A stretch of DNA of 64,000 nucleotides from Sphingobacterium phlebotomi (GCF_008180195.1 NZ_VTAV01000011.1:100355-164354); one strand, 5' to 3'. Positions 35,352 through 42,912 are shown, numbered from the stretch's first letter. A program made the numbers and translations. The notes: generated by a model not told the origin, from the letters alone.

Positions 35352-36311
35352 ATGCAGGAGATTATACCACCGGTAGATAGAGCGTTAATTAAAGCGGAAT
35401 TGACAGAAGATGCTTTCGTGCGCTATACCAATAATGGAAATAATGAGGTTTATTTAATCAACTATCATACAGCTCCCCATATTATGCGTGAAATCGGCCG
35501 CCTACGGGAGGTCACTTTTCGCGGAGCAGGAGGTGGTACAGGGCTGCCGCTCGATATTGACGAGAACGATACATGCGAACATAACTACGACCAACTTATC
35601 GCGTGGAATCCAGAAGAGGAGGAAATCATTGCGGGATACCGCGTTATTAAATGTTTGGATGCAATGGATAAGGAGGGGAATCTTCATCTCTCTACTGCAC
35701 ATTACTTCCATTTTTCGGATAAATTTAAAAAAGAGTTTTTGCCTTATACGCTGGAACTTGGGCGCTCTTGGGTACAACCTCGGTTTCAACCATCTATAGA
35801 TAACAGAAAAGGACTATTTTCTTTGGATAACTTGTGGGATGGTTTAGGTGCATTGGTTGTCATTAATCCCGATGTGAAGTATTTGTTCGGAAAAGTGACC
35901 ATGTATCCGCATTACAATGAAACCGCGCGCGATCTGTTGATTTATTTTATGGAATATTATTTTCCAGACAAAGATCAGTTAGTCGTTCCTTTTGAACAAC
36001 TCCACTTAAAATATAAAACAGATATTACGCCATTTGTTGGTCTGTTTGATGATTTGGCCTATAAAGAAGGATACAAGTTGCTCAATACGAAAATTCGGGA
36101 ACTAGGTGAAAATATCCCACCGCTTATTAATACCTATATGAATTTATCTCCTACCATGCGTACGTTCGGTACCGCATTGAATGATGAATTTGGAGAGGTA
36201 GAAGAAACGGGCATCATGATTACTTTGGAAGACATTTATCCGGCCAAAAAAGAGCGACATATGAACACATACGAGCGAGATAAAGATAAAGGAGTGAGGG
36301 TAAAAGGTTAA
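35352..36311 (+). CDS. GNAT-fold N-acyltransferase (hemolysin/OlsB family), GlsB-like
   Basis: 319-residue protein with the ornithine-lipid OlsB/hemolysin-like fold: EIGRLREVTFRGAGGGTG and the Asp-rich segment DIDENDTCEHNYDQLIAWN, then ELGRSWVQPRFQPSIDNRKGLFSLDNLWDGLGAL. OlsB relatives transfer 3-hydroxyacyl chains from ACP to an amino acid. With the upstream PlsC-type gene it resembles GlsB, making N-acylglycine for glycine lipids. Strongly coupled (3 nt spacing). Substrate is inferred, family is secure. Confidence 0.85.
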   Translation: MQEIIPPVDRALIKAELTEDAFVRYTNNGNNEVYLINYHTAPHIMREIGRLREVTFRGAGGGTGLPLDIDENDTCEHNYDQLIAWNPEEEEIIAGYRVIKCLDAMDKEGNLHLSTAHYFHFSDKFKKEFLPYTLELGRSWVQPRFQPSIDNRKGLFSLDNLWDGLGALVVINPDVKYLFGKVTMYPHYNETARDLLIYFMEYYFPDKDQLVVPFEQLHLKYKTDITPFVGLFDDLAYKEGYKLLNTKIRELGENIPPLINTYMNLSPTMRTFGTALNDEFGEVEETGIMITLEDIYPAKKERHMNTYERDKDKGVRVKG

Positions 36312-36315
36312 GCTA

Positions 36316-36765
36316 TTAGCTTAACAACCCTTTTACTACCTCCGATACAGTCCTTCCATCTGCTTGTCCAGCAAGTTTCTGGTTTGCGGCACCCATTACC
36401 TTGCCCATTTCTTTGATGGATGTTGCTCCAACCTCCGCTATAATACCTTTGACAACTTCTTCAATAGCAGTTCTGTCCAATTGTTTAGGTAGGTATTCCT
36501 CGATGACTTGCAGTTCTTCTATCTCGATTTGATACAAGTCGTCTCGATTCTGGTTTTTGTAGATATCTCCCGATTCCTTACGTTGTTTCGCCAGTTTTTG
36601 TAACACCTTAATTTCTGCATCTTCACTAAGCTCTTCCACTTGGGTCTTTTCTGTTTTTGCTAATAATATAGCCGCTTTGATGGCGCGTAAGCCACGTAAT
36701 TTAGCGTTGTCCTTGGCAATCATGGCCGCTTTAATATCCTGGTTGATTTTTTGCTCTAATGACAT
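36316..36765 (-). CDS. GatB/YqeY domain protein
   Basis: 149-residue YqeY-type protein, related to the tRNA-binding tail of GatB: MSLEQKINQDIKAAMIAKDNAKLRGLRAIKAAI, EEYLPKQLDRTAIEEVV and GKVMGAANQKLAGQADGRTVSEVVKGLL. Probably tRNA-interacting; precise role unknown. Only 4 nt separate it from the convergent acyltransferase gene. Confidence 0.93.
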   Translation of the reverse strand: MSLEQKINQDIKAAMIAKDNAKLRGLRAIKAAILLAKTEKTQVEELSEDAEIKVLQKLAKQRKESGDIYKNQNRDDLYQIEIEELQVIEEYLPKQLDRTAIEEVVKGIIAEVGATSIKEMGKVMGAANQKLAGQADGRTVSEVVKGLLS

Positions 36766-36770
36766 GTTTT

Positions 36771-36797
36771 ATGAATTATAAATGATGAATTATAAAT
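36771..36797. repeat. 13-nt tandem direct repeat
   Basis: ATGAATTATAAAT occurs at 36771-36783 and again at 36785-36797 (period 14), in the gap between the YqeY and SDR genes. It resembles AT-rich intergenic duplications common in Bacteroidota; no function evident. Confidence 0.6.
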
Positions 36798-36809
36798 TTT
36801 GACGGGATT

Positions 36810-37574
36810 TTATGAACCTCGAACAATAACCGTTCCGTTAGCCTGTGCGGTGGGCATAACCAAAAGATCATTGATGTTGACGTGAGCCGGTCTTGAAAGT
36901 ACAAATGCGATAATCTCTGCTATATCTTTCCCAGAGAGTGGAGTCAATCCACGGTATACACTTTTCGCACGTTCATTATCACCTTTGAAACGGACTTCCG
37001 AAAACTCCGTTTCGACCATCCCCGGATCGATAGAAGTTACTTTAATACCTTTTTCCAGCAAATCGATCCGCATAGCTTTTGTCAATGCATCCACGGCATG
37101 CTTGGTCGCGCAATAGACATTTCCGTTAGGATAGACATCCTTTCCAGCAATAGAGCCTAGATTGATAATATGCGGTGCTTTACTTTGCTCCATCAATGGG
37201 ATGGTATGTTTAGTAACATAGAGTAATCCCTTGATATTCGTGTCTATCATCCTGTCCCAATCGCCTATATTCCCATTTTGTATAGGCTCCAGCCCCTGGC
37301 TAAGCCCGGCATTGTTTATCAAGATATCAATGTTTCGCCATTCCGCTGGAAGATTGCCCCATGTCGTTTCTATGTCTTTGTTATTACGTACATCAAGTTG
37401 AAAGCAAAACACTTCGCAAGTGGGATAGGCAGATTGAATTTTCTTCTTCAATTCTTCCAATCTTTCCAAACGACGAGCGCAAAGCAACAACCTGTATTTC
37501 AATTCACTTGCCAGAACCTCTGCACAAGCTTCGCCAATTCCTGAACTTGCTCCTGTTATAAGTACTGTTCTCAT
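36810..37574 (-). CDS. Short-chain dehydrogenase/reductase
   Basis: Classical SDR of about 254 residues: coenzyme motif TGASSGIGEACAEVL at the N-terminus, NNAGLS, active-site Ser in NLGSIAGKDVYPNGNVYCATKHAV with the YxxxK pair. RRLERLEELKK after strand 2 suggests NADP preference. Resembles YdfG-type enzymes acting on 3-hydroxy acids or serine; substrate not determinable. Alternative starts at 37592 (ATGA overlap with the ubiE stop) and 37601; it probably shares a transcript with ubiE. Confidence 0.92.
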   Translation of the reverse strand: MRTVLITGASSGIGEACAEVLASELKYRLLLCARRLERLEELKKKIQSAYPTCEVFCFQLDVRNNKDIETTWGNLPAEWRNIDILINNAGLSQGLEPIQNGNIGDWDRMIDTNIKGLLYVTKHTIPLMEQSKAPHIINLGSIAGKDVYPNGNVYCATKHAVDALTKAMRIDLLEKGIKVTSIDPGMVETEFSEVRFKGDNERAKSVYRGLTPLSGKDIAEIIAFVLSRPAHVNINDLLVMPTAQANGTVIVRGS

Positions 37575-37588
37575 TGTTGTTGAAATTA

Positions 37589-38329
37589 TCATTTCGTGCA
37601 TTCGTAGATGGTGCAGAACCCGAACGTTTGGGGTCTTACTTTTGTTTCCCTGAAACCTACTTTCCGTGTAATAGCAGCAAACTGCTCGCCGTCCGGAAAA
37701 TTTGCCACAGATTCCGGAAGATAAGAATAAGCGCTCGAATCTTTGGATATCAGTTTACCCAATGCCGGTGTCAACCTATGAAAATGAAAATGATACAATT
37801 GTTTTATGGGAAATGTGGTCGGATTGGATAATTCCAAGATGACAGCCTTACCACCCGGTTTTAATACACGCCGAATATCAGCAAGACCCTGTTCTAGATT
37901 TTCAAAGTTACGCACGCCGAAAGCCACCGTAACTGCATCAAATGTATGATCATCGAATTGCAGTTTTTCTGAATCGCCAAGCTGTACTTCAAACTGCTCC
38001 TGTAGCCCTTTTTTCTCAATCTTTTCACGAGCCACGTCGAGCATACCCGCAGAAATATCCACGCCGATAATCTTTTTAGGATTCAGTATCCGGATGGACT
38101 CCAAAGCAAAATCGCCGGTACCCGTCGCCACATCCAAAATAAGCTGTGGATGGATGCTATGTAACGAACGAATCGCTTTTTTACGCCAAATCGTGTCGAT
38201 CCCCATGGTCATCATCCTGTTCAACATATCATATGTTTTAGATATGTTGTTGAACATATTCGCTACCTGTTCTTTCTTTCCACCTTCCTCTGTTTTGTAA
38301 GGTTTTATCGTGCGGGTATCATTTGCCAT
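37589..38329 (-). CDS. ubiE: Demethylmenaquinone methyltransferase (UbiE/MenG)
   Basis: SAM-dependent C-methyltransferase completing menaquinone synthesis. 246 residues: VANMFNNISKTYDMLNRMMTMGID, SAM motif LDVATGTGDFALE, VTVAFGVRNFENLEQGL, and LPESVANFPDGEQFA. In Bacteroidota the product is menaquinone rather than ubiquinone; NDH-2 in this window would reduce it. A TATCTTTG box (38334-38341) ends only 4 nt before the ATG, so the mRNA may be leaderless. Confidence 0.96.
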   Translation of the reverse strand: MANDTRTIKPYKTEEGGKKEQVANMFNNISKTYDMLNRMMTMGIDTIWRKKAIRSLHSIHPQLILDVATGTGDFALESIRILNPKKIIGVDISAGMLDVAREKIEKKGLQEQFEVQLGDSEKLQFDDHTFDAVTVAFGVRNFENLEQGLADIRRVLKPGGKAVILELSNPTTFPIKQLYHFHFHRLTPALGKLISKDSSAYSYLPESVANFPDGEQFAAITRKVGFRETKVRPQTFGFCTIYECTK

Positions 38330-38333
38330 AAAG

Positions 38334-38341
38334 CAAAGATA
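38334..38341 (-). promoter_or_regulatory. ubiE -7 promoter box
   Basis: Minus-strand TATCTTTG, exact TAnnTTTG, 4 nt from the ATG at 38329; transcription would start at or next to the start codon. Confidence 0.5.
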
Positions 38342-38689
38342 CGATATTGAATTTTATCCTGCTAGAACCGTTTTTAATCTCGATAGGTTAGGACACCATT
38401 TTTCATATAATAAGTAATAGCTGTTATAACAGTTTTCAACACCGTCTAGATTTATTAACATTCGTACAACCTATTGGTCTAAAAGAGACTTTTTTTGATT
38501 TCCACACGTTATTAACAAGATGTGTGGAAAACGTGTGTATGAAAACCCGTATCCGTAAAGGAGTTATAACTGATCTTTTTTGCAGCACTTCGGGGTGTGT
38601 ACAAATAGTTGGATTGTTCCTGTTTATTTTTTATATTTTTGTTATTCGTTACGATCAGCACTAACAATAAACAGAAGAAATTTTTTGGA
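38342..38689. other. Long intergenic region upstream of dnaB with DnaA-box-like repeats
   Basis: No gene is seen in this 348-nt stretch. It holds a 12-nt palindrome CTGTTATAACAG (near 38414-38425) and an inverted pair TTTCCACAC (38499-38507)/GTGTGGAAA (38522-38530). The right member read on the minus strand contains TTTTCCACA, a DnaA-box variant. Could be DnaA control of dnaB, or a replication-origin element; neither is shown. Confidence 0.4.
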
Positions 38690-40273
38690 ATGGCGATAGA
38701 GAATGAATTTTCGAACAATGCGGGGGGCAGAACTAATTTTGCTAAGAAACGAACTAGCCTTAATAATTTAGTCAGTGGATTGGGTAAATTACCTCCACAG
38801 GCTTTAGATTTGGAAGAAGCTGTTCTGGGGGCTTTGATGCTAGAGAAGAATGCACTTAGCGAGGTAATCGACATTCTTAAACCAGATTCATTCTATAAAG
38901 AAGCACATCAAAAGATATACGAGGCCATTTTTAATTTGTTTCAACACACATCGCCTATTGACTTGTTGACGGTAACCGCTGAGCTCAGAAAAATGGGCGC
39001 GTTGGAAATGGTGGGAGGAGCTTATTATATTACCCAACTAACGGATAGGGTTGTTTCCGCTGCGAATATAGAATATCACGCGCGTATTATTTCCCAAAAA
39101 TACATCCAACGGGAGCTTATTAAGGTATCGACAGAAATTATAAATAACTCTTACGACGAAACGACGGATATATTTGATTTATTGGATCATGCCGAGAAAT
39201 CACTGTTTGATATCGCACAGAATAATTTGCGCCGTGATTCGCGGAAGATGGACGATATTATGCGCGAAGCAATTACGAATTTGGAGGCGCTTCGTGACCG
39301 TACAGATGGATTGACGGGTATTCCTTCTGGACTGACCGCGTTAGACCGTATGACGTCTGGCTGGCAGCCGTCTGACTTGGTTATTATTGCGGCACGTCCT
39401 GCGATGGGGAAAACGGCCTTTGTATTATCGGTCGCACGAAATGCTGCGGTAGACCATCAACGTCCGGTGGCCGTATTTTCGCTCGAGATGTCATCTGTAC
39501 AGCTGGTTAATCGTTTGATAGCCGGAGAAACGGAAATTGAACAAGAAAAATTAAAAAAAGGAAATTTGGCTGACCACGAATGGCAGCAATTACATTCGCG
39601 GATAGGGAGACTAACGGAAGCACCCCTTATCATTGATGATACGCCTGCATTAAATGTTTTTGAGTTTCGGGCAAAATGTCGTCGTTTGAAAGCGCAACAC
39701 GATATTCAAATGGTTATTGTGGATTATTTGCAATTAATGCATGGAAAGAGTGAGGGCAAAGGTGGTGGAAACCGAGAGCAGGAGATAGGTAGTATTTCGC
39801 GTGCATTGAAATCCGTCGCGAAAGAGCTGAATATTCCCGTATTGGCTCTTTCCCAATTGAGTCGTGCTGTGGAATCCCGGCCGGGAAATAGTAAACGACC
39901 AATGCTATCTGATTTGCGGGAGTCTGGGTCTATTGAGCAAGATGCCGATATGGTATTGTTCCTTTATCGACCAGAATATTATGGGCTTACCGAAGACGAA
40001 GAAGGGCGTCCGACGGCTGGTGTAGGTGAGGTGATTATCGCGAAGCACCGGAATGGTGAAACAGGTATTGTGCCGTTACGCTTTATCGGTAAATACGTTA
40101 AGTTCGTGGATTTGGAAGAGGATTTTGGAGGTGCGGATTCTTTTGGAGGTGGAGCGGATAACTTTTCTGCAATGAACCCATCTGATGCATTTGGCGGAGC
40201 CGCAGGTTTCGGCGGCGGAGGTATTACGATGCCTTCGCGAATGAACGATATGCCTGACGATGCTCCGTTTTAA
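38690..40273 (+). CDS. dnaB: Replicative DNA helicase DnaB
   Basis: Hexameric 5'-3' helicase of the replisome. From the ATG at 38690 the protein has 527 residues: N-terminal domain beginning PPQALDLEEAVLGALML (about 35-51), linker, then the RecA-type ATPase with Walker A ARPAMGKT (235-242), SLEMSSVQLVNRL, Walker B MVIVDYLQLM and arginine-finger region. The tail is a Gly/Ala/Phe-rich repeat (GGADSFGGGADNF, AFGGAAGFGGGG) as often found in Bacteroidota DnaB. No intein. An upstream in-frame start (38609) encodes an implausible hydrophobic leader and is rejected. Confidence 0.97.
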   Translation: MAIENEFSNNAGGRTNFAKKRTSLNNLVSGLGKLPPQALDLEEAVLGALMLEKNALSEVIDILKPDSFYKEAHQKIYEAIFNLFQHTSPIDLLTVTAELRKMGALEMVGGAYYITQLTDRVVSAANIEYHARIISQKYIQRELIKVSTEIINNSYDETTDIFDLLDHAEKSLFDIAQNNLRRDSRKMDDIMREAITNLEALRDRTDGLTGIPSGLTALDRMTSGWQPSDLVIIAARPAMGKTAFVLSVARNAAVDHQRPVAVFSLEMSSVQLVNRLIAGETEIEQEKLKKGNLADHEWQQLHSRIGRLTEAPLIIDDTPALNVFEFRAKCRRLKAQHDIQMVIVDYLQLMHGKSEGKGGGNREQEIGSISRALKSVAKELNIPVLALSQLSRAVESRPGNSKRPMLSDLRESGSIEQDADMVLFLYRPEYYGLTEDEEGRPTAGVGEVIIAKHRNGETGIVPLRFIGKYVKFVDLEEDFGGADSFGGGADNFSAMNPSDAFGGAAGFGGGGITMPSRMNDMPDDAPF

Positions 40274-40282
40274 AATGGATAA

Positions 40283-40307
40283 AAAAGCCTACATTTCGTA
40301 GGCTTTT
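40283..40307. terminator. Terminator between dnaB and NTF2-like gene
   Basis: 10-bp perfect stem AAAAGCCTAC/GTAGGCTTTT with 5-nt loop; A- and T-rich flanks allow use by both convergent genes. Confidence 0.85.
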
Positions 40308-40341
40308 CACTAAACTAAACATTGAAACAAATACCCGGTTC

Positions 40342-40767
40342 CTATGGGTAAGTCGTTACCACTTTACTTACTTTCCACCCGTCTTGGCTGTGGTTTAGCG
40401 TAATATAATCTACGCGTGTAAAGTTGTCGAATTTCATAATGGCTTTGGCGACGCATGCTTTGCCACTTTCATCCAGCATTTCGTAAGTCGTTTCACAATT
40501 GAATTTCAAACCTTTGTTTGCCTTTAAAAAATTAGTGTACTTTTTTTTATTGTAACATACATTGTTGGCTGTGTTTCGGTACTCAAAATCTTCCGAAAAC
40601 AGAAACTTATTGAATTCGATACTGCCGGCAGTGGCAGCCTCTAGATAAGTAGCGATGATATTCATGGAATTAAGATCTTTCAACGGGTTAACTTTTTCTG
40701 CCGCAAAAGAACTGAATGATATCATCATGATAAATGCTGTTGCGATGGTTGCGATTGTCGTTTTCAT
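40342..40767 (-). CDS. Secreted NTF2-like (lumazine-binding-like) protein
   Basis: 141 residues: signal peptide MKTTIATIATAFIMMISFSSFA, then an NTF2-like domain: helix IIATYLEAATAG, strand FLFSEDFEYRNT, FLKANKGLKFNCETTYEMLDESGKACVAKAIMKF and closing WKVSKVVTTYP. Two cysteines could pair in the periplasm. Family members are ligand-binding or catalytic in diverse ways; function unknown. It is similar in size and layout to the DUF4783 protein at 1.8 kb. Confidence 0.75.
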   Translation of the reverse strand: MKTTIATIATAFIMMISFSSFAAEKVNPLKDLNSMNIIATYLEAATAGSIEFNKFLFSEDFEYRNTANNVCYNKKKYTNFLKANKGLKFNCETTYEMLDESGKACVAKAIMKFDNFTRVDYITLNHSQDGWKVSKVVTTYP

Positions 40768-41197
40768 TGTAGTAAGTTTTTAATGTTGTTAATATTTATT
40801 TTTTTATCATTTGTCTTTTTATCTGTTGTGATGACTCAAAAGTAGTTTCATACTGCATAAAGCGAAATGCTAATTAGACCAGTATTTGATATTTCTCGGT
40901 AAAGCCGGTATAATGTTCGGTGAAATTTTTACCGATTATCGTGATTATTTTTTTGTTCATATCTTTTTGTTCGTACTATCCAATCGTATTGCCAAAAAAT
41001 AAAATGGTTCATTATGAGCTGTTTGTGGTTCTATTTGTTTTTTAGATTGTTCGGATATGAACAAAAGGTGTGCGTATGCGGACGTATAATTCCTCCAGAG
41101 AGTTTGAAAGGTGTTTACGATCGGATGTTTTTTCTTCCGATTAATTCTTTATATTTTTGCAGTCAGTTTTTAGATCAACTTAAGCGAGGGAAATAGT
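40768..41197. other. Intergenic region upstream of metA and NTF2-like gene
   Basis: 430 nt between divergent genes. Seen: direct repeats TCGGTAAA (40896) and TCGGTGAA (40917) at 21-nt spacing, with TTTACCGA (40928-40935) inverted to the first; a metA -7 box TATTTTTG (41152-41159). A 60-codon frame (41014-41196) crosses the metA promoter and lacks coding character. No SAM riboswitch core was recognised. Confidence 0.45.
41152..41159 (+). promoter_or_regulatory. metA -7 promoter box
   Basis: TATTTTTG, exact TAnnTTTG, 38 nt before the metA start. A small inverted pair ATCGGA/TCCGAT lies just upstream (41120-41141). Confidence 0.45.
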
Positions 41198-42142
41198 ATG
41201 CCAGTCAAGATACCAGATAATCTTCCAGCTATTCAACTTTTGGAGAAAGAGAATATATTTGTGATGAGCGATTTAAGGGCGGCCGCACAGGACATTCGCC
41301 CTTTACGTGTCCTTATTCTTAATCTGATGCCACTTAAAATAACGACAGAAACTGATTTCATAAGGCTGTTATCCAATAACCCGTTACAAGTCGAAATAGA
41401 ATTTGTGCGTCTGGATACCCATATTTCAAAAAACACGCCCGAGGAACATTTGGAGATGTTTTACAAGGGATTCAATGAAGTGCGTGATGATTTTTATGAT
41501 GGAATGATCATCACCGGAGCACCTGTTGAGATGATGGATTTTGAGGCCGTATCCTATTGGGAGGAGATCAAGAGCATATTTGATTGGGCGAAAACCCATG
41601 TTACCTCCACTTTGTATATCTGTTGGGCCTCTCAAGCAGCACTCTATCATTTCTACGGTGTCGAGAAATCCCCATTAGAAAAAAAATTGTTCGGTGTGTT
41701 CAAACATACGGTTATGGAGAAACGTCATCCACTTTTCAGGGGATTTGATGATGAATTTTTTATTCCACACAGTCGTCACACCACTATTTTGAAAACATCG
41801 GTAGCAGATAAACAAGAAGTTTCTATTTTGTCTGAATCAGGCGACGCTGGTCTTGCTATTCTCTCTTCCAGAGGAGGACGCGAGTTCTATTTTACCGGCC
41901 ATTCTGAATATGCTCCGCTCACATTAGATGATGAATATAAAAGGGATTTGGAAAAGGGACTAAATATTGTGATGCCACTGGACTATTATGTAGATAATAA
42001 TCCTAATAATCCCCCGTTGGTGCGCTGGACAAGCCATGCGAACTTATTGTTCAATAATTGGTTGAATTACTATGTTTACCAAGCAACTCCGTTTGACTTA
42101 AAAGATGTTCCAAATTTGGGAGAAATAAACTTACAGGGGTAG
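41198..42142 (+). CDS. metA: Homoserine O-acetyltransferase, MetA family
   Basis: First committed step of methionine synthesis, class I glutamine-amidotransferase-like fold. 314 residues: RPLRVLILNLMPLKITTE (34-51), catalytic C142 in ICWASQAAL, His in PHSRHT and Glu in GHSEY. Residue 111 is Glu (ITGAPVEMMDFE); in MetA enzymes Glu here goes with acetyl-CoA and Gly with succinyl-CoA, so this is predicted to be an acetyltransferase despite the usual succinyltransferase label. Single-gene unit with its own promoter and terminator. Confidence 0.95.
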   Translation: MPVKIPDNLPAIQLLEKENIFVMSDLRAAAQDIRPLRVLILNLMPLKITTETDFIRLLSNNPLQVEIEFVRLDTHISKNTPEEHLEMFYKGFNEVRDDFYDGMIITGAPVEMMDFEAVSYWEEIKSIFDWAKTHVTSTLYICWASQAALYHFYGVEKSPLEKKLFGVFKHTVMEKRHPLFRGFDDEFFIPHSRHTTILKTSVADKQEVSILSESGDAGLAILSSRGGREFYFTGHSEYAPLTLDDEYKRDLEKGLNIVMPLDYYVDNNPNNPPLVRWTSHANLLFNNWLNYYVYQATPFDLKDVPNLGEINLQG

Positions 42143-42186
42143 TATATGTCTCGAAGCGATTACGATTCGTAATTCGTAAAATGAAA

Positions 42187-42242
42187 AGGAAGCAGTCAGG
42201 TGTGCCACGCCCATAACGACACCTTGACTTTTTTTGCTTCCT
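42187..42242 (+). terminator. Terminator downstream of metA
   Basis: Inner stem GTCAGGTGT/ACACCTTGAC (42195-42203/42219-42228, one bulge) followed by seven T. An outer stem AGGAAGCA/TGCTTCCT (42187-42194/42235-42242) encloses both stem and T-tract, an unusual nested arrangement that could compete with termination. Confidence 0.7.
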
Positions 42243-42587
42243 CATGCGATGTTTCTATAAGATGCCTCCGCAATCATAATTCAGTCTTTTATTTGTCTTG
42301 GCATCAGAAACATACTGAATGGCGTTCTTTTTATAGTAAAGCCAAATTGCATATTTACATTTTTACCACCAAATAAAACTGGAGAAGATAGATTTTTGGG
42401 GTTGTATGGCTAATATTTTGGGGTGAAAATATCTGTGATATCAAAAAAAACTCCTCAGGGGGAGCCTAACAAAATCTATTGGGGTAAATGTTCTCAAATT
42501 AGTGACTAAAGACTTTTTTACAGGTATAAATTATTTTATCGCATTCTTTCATACTTTCATCACTAAAATTATCAACATTATCCCTAT
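42243..42587. other. Gene-poor region with repeated GGGG motifs
   Basis: 345 nt with no supported gene. It contains TTTTGGGGT twice (42394-42402, 42416-42424; period 22) and a second GGGG pair (42459-42462, 42481-42484; also period 22). An A8 followed by a small CTCC/GGAG hairpin (42443-42462) could act as a weak minus-strand terminator. A 62-codon GTG-start frame (42502-42690) is hydrophobic and unsupported. Confidence 0.5.
42394..42485 (+). promoter_or_regulatory. Candidate LytTR operator: paired direct repeats at 22-nt period
   Basis: Exact 9-bp direct repeat TTTTGGGGT at 42394 and 42416, then CTCAGGGGGAG (42455) and CTATTGGGGTA (42477) again 22 nt apart. LytTR regulators bind two 9-bp direct repeats about two helical turns apart. 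A LytTR regulator is encoded 2.6 kb downstream. A near -7 box TATCTGTG is at 42430-42437. Confidence 0.45.
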
Positions 42588-42710
42588 ATGTCTTTATCTT
42601 CAAAAGATTTACTTAATTTTTTGGTGTATTTCATGGAGCTCCGATCCGGACGGGGTATGGCCAAGGGAACTGACCACTATGAAATCTTAATAATTAACAC
42701 TTTAATTTGA
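42588..42710 (+). CDS. Putative 40-residue ORF upstream of the small peptide gene
   Basis: ATG at 42588 to TGA at 42710, 5 nt before the next small ORF. The peptide begins MSLSSKDLLNFLVYFMELRS and ends YEILIINTLI. No homology recognised; no clear ribosome site. It may be a leader peptide or chance frame; listed only because of its tight spacing to the following ORF. Confidence 0.25.
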   Translation: MSLSSKDLLNFLVYFMELRSGRGMAKGTDHYEILIINTLI

Positions 42711-42715
42711 AAAAC

Positions 42716-42859
42716 ATGAAGATTTTAAAAGTATGGTTACGCAAAGCAAAAGGGCTTACAGTGCGTCGCACACAGGTAGCTTTACCTACGATGGTGGCAT
42801 TTTGGGATCTTGAAGCTTCCTCTAGGAAAGAACCCAAATGTTTTTTCAGAACAATCTAA
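42716..42859 (+). CDS. Small 47-residue peptide gene, possible signal or natural-product precursor
   Basis: ATG at 42716 preceded by an A-rich TTTGAAAAAC context, stop at 42859. The peptide has a basic amphipathic N-half (MKILKVWLRKAKGLTVRR), a hydrophobic middle (VALPTMVAFWDL) and a C-terminal KCFFRTI with a single Cys six residues from the end. No signal peptide, no GG cleavage site. Ten nucleotides after the stop begins a strong terminator, so this is a self-contained short transcript. The following genes encode an acyltransferase-like protein and a LytS/LytTR two-component pair. I infer a modified peptide signal or bacteriocin precursor; family not recognised. Confidence 0.5.
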   Translation: MKILKVWLRKAKGLTVRRTQVALPTMVAFWDLEASSRKEPKCFFRTI

Positions 42860-42868
42860 ATTAGAGAT

Positions 42869-42912
42869 AGAAAGCCTGGCTTGGCATAGCGGAGGGCAGG
42901 CTTTCTTTTTTT
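42869..42912 (+). terminator. Terminator/attenuator after the small peptide gene
   Basis: Perfect 10-bp stem AGAAAGCCTG/CAGGCTTTCT (42869-42878/42897-42906), 18-nt loop and T8 (42905-42912 region). It separates the peptide gene from the LPLAT gene at 42949; partial read-through would give high peptide and low enzyme expression. Confidence 0.85.

Noticed and set aside
38609..38689. N-terminal extension of DnaB from 38609
   Set aside because: Adds a hydrophobic, Phe/Cys-rich leader unknown in DnaB; the ATG at 38690 matches the family.
41014..41196. 60-codon ORF just before metA
   Set aside because: It spans the metA -7 box, so it would not be in the metA mRNA, and its composition (many Phe/Cys/Leu) is not protein-like.
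40770..41197. SAM riboswitch ahead of metA
   Set aside because: I looked for SAM-I and SAM-II core motifs and saw none; a covariance-model search would settle it.
42502..42690. 62-codon GTG-start ORF in the gene-poor region
   Set aside because: Hydrophobic, no ribosome site, overlaps the other small frame at 42588; weaker than that alternative.
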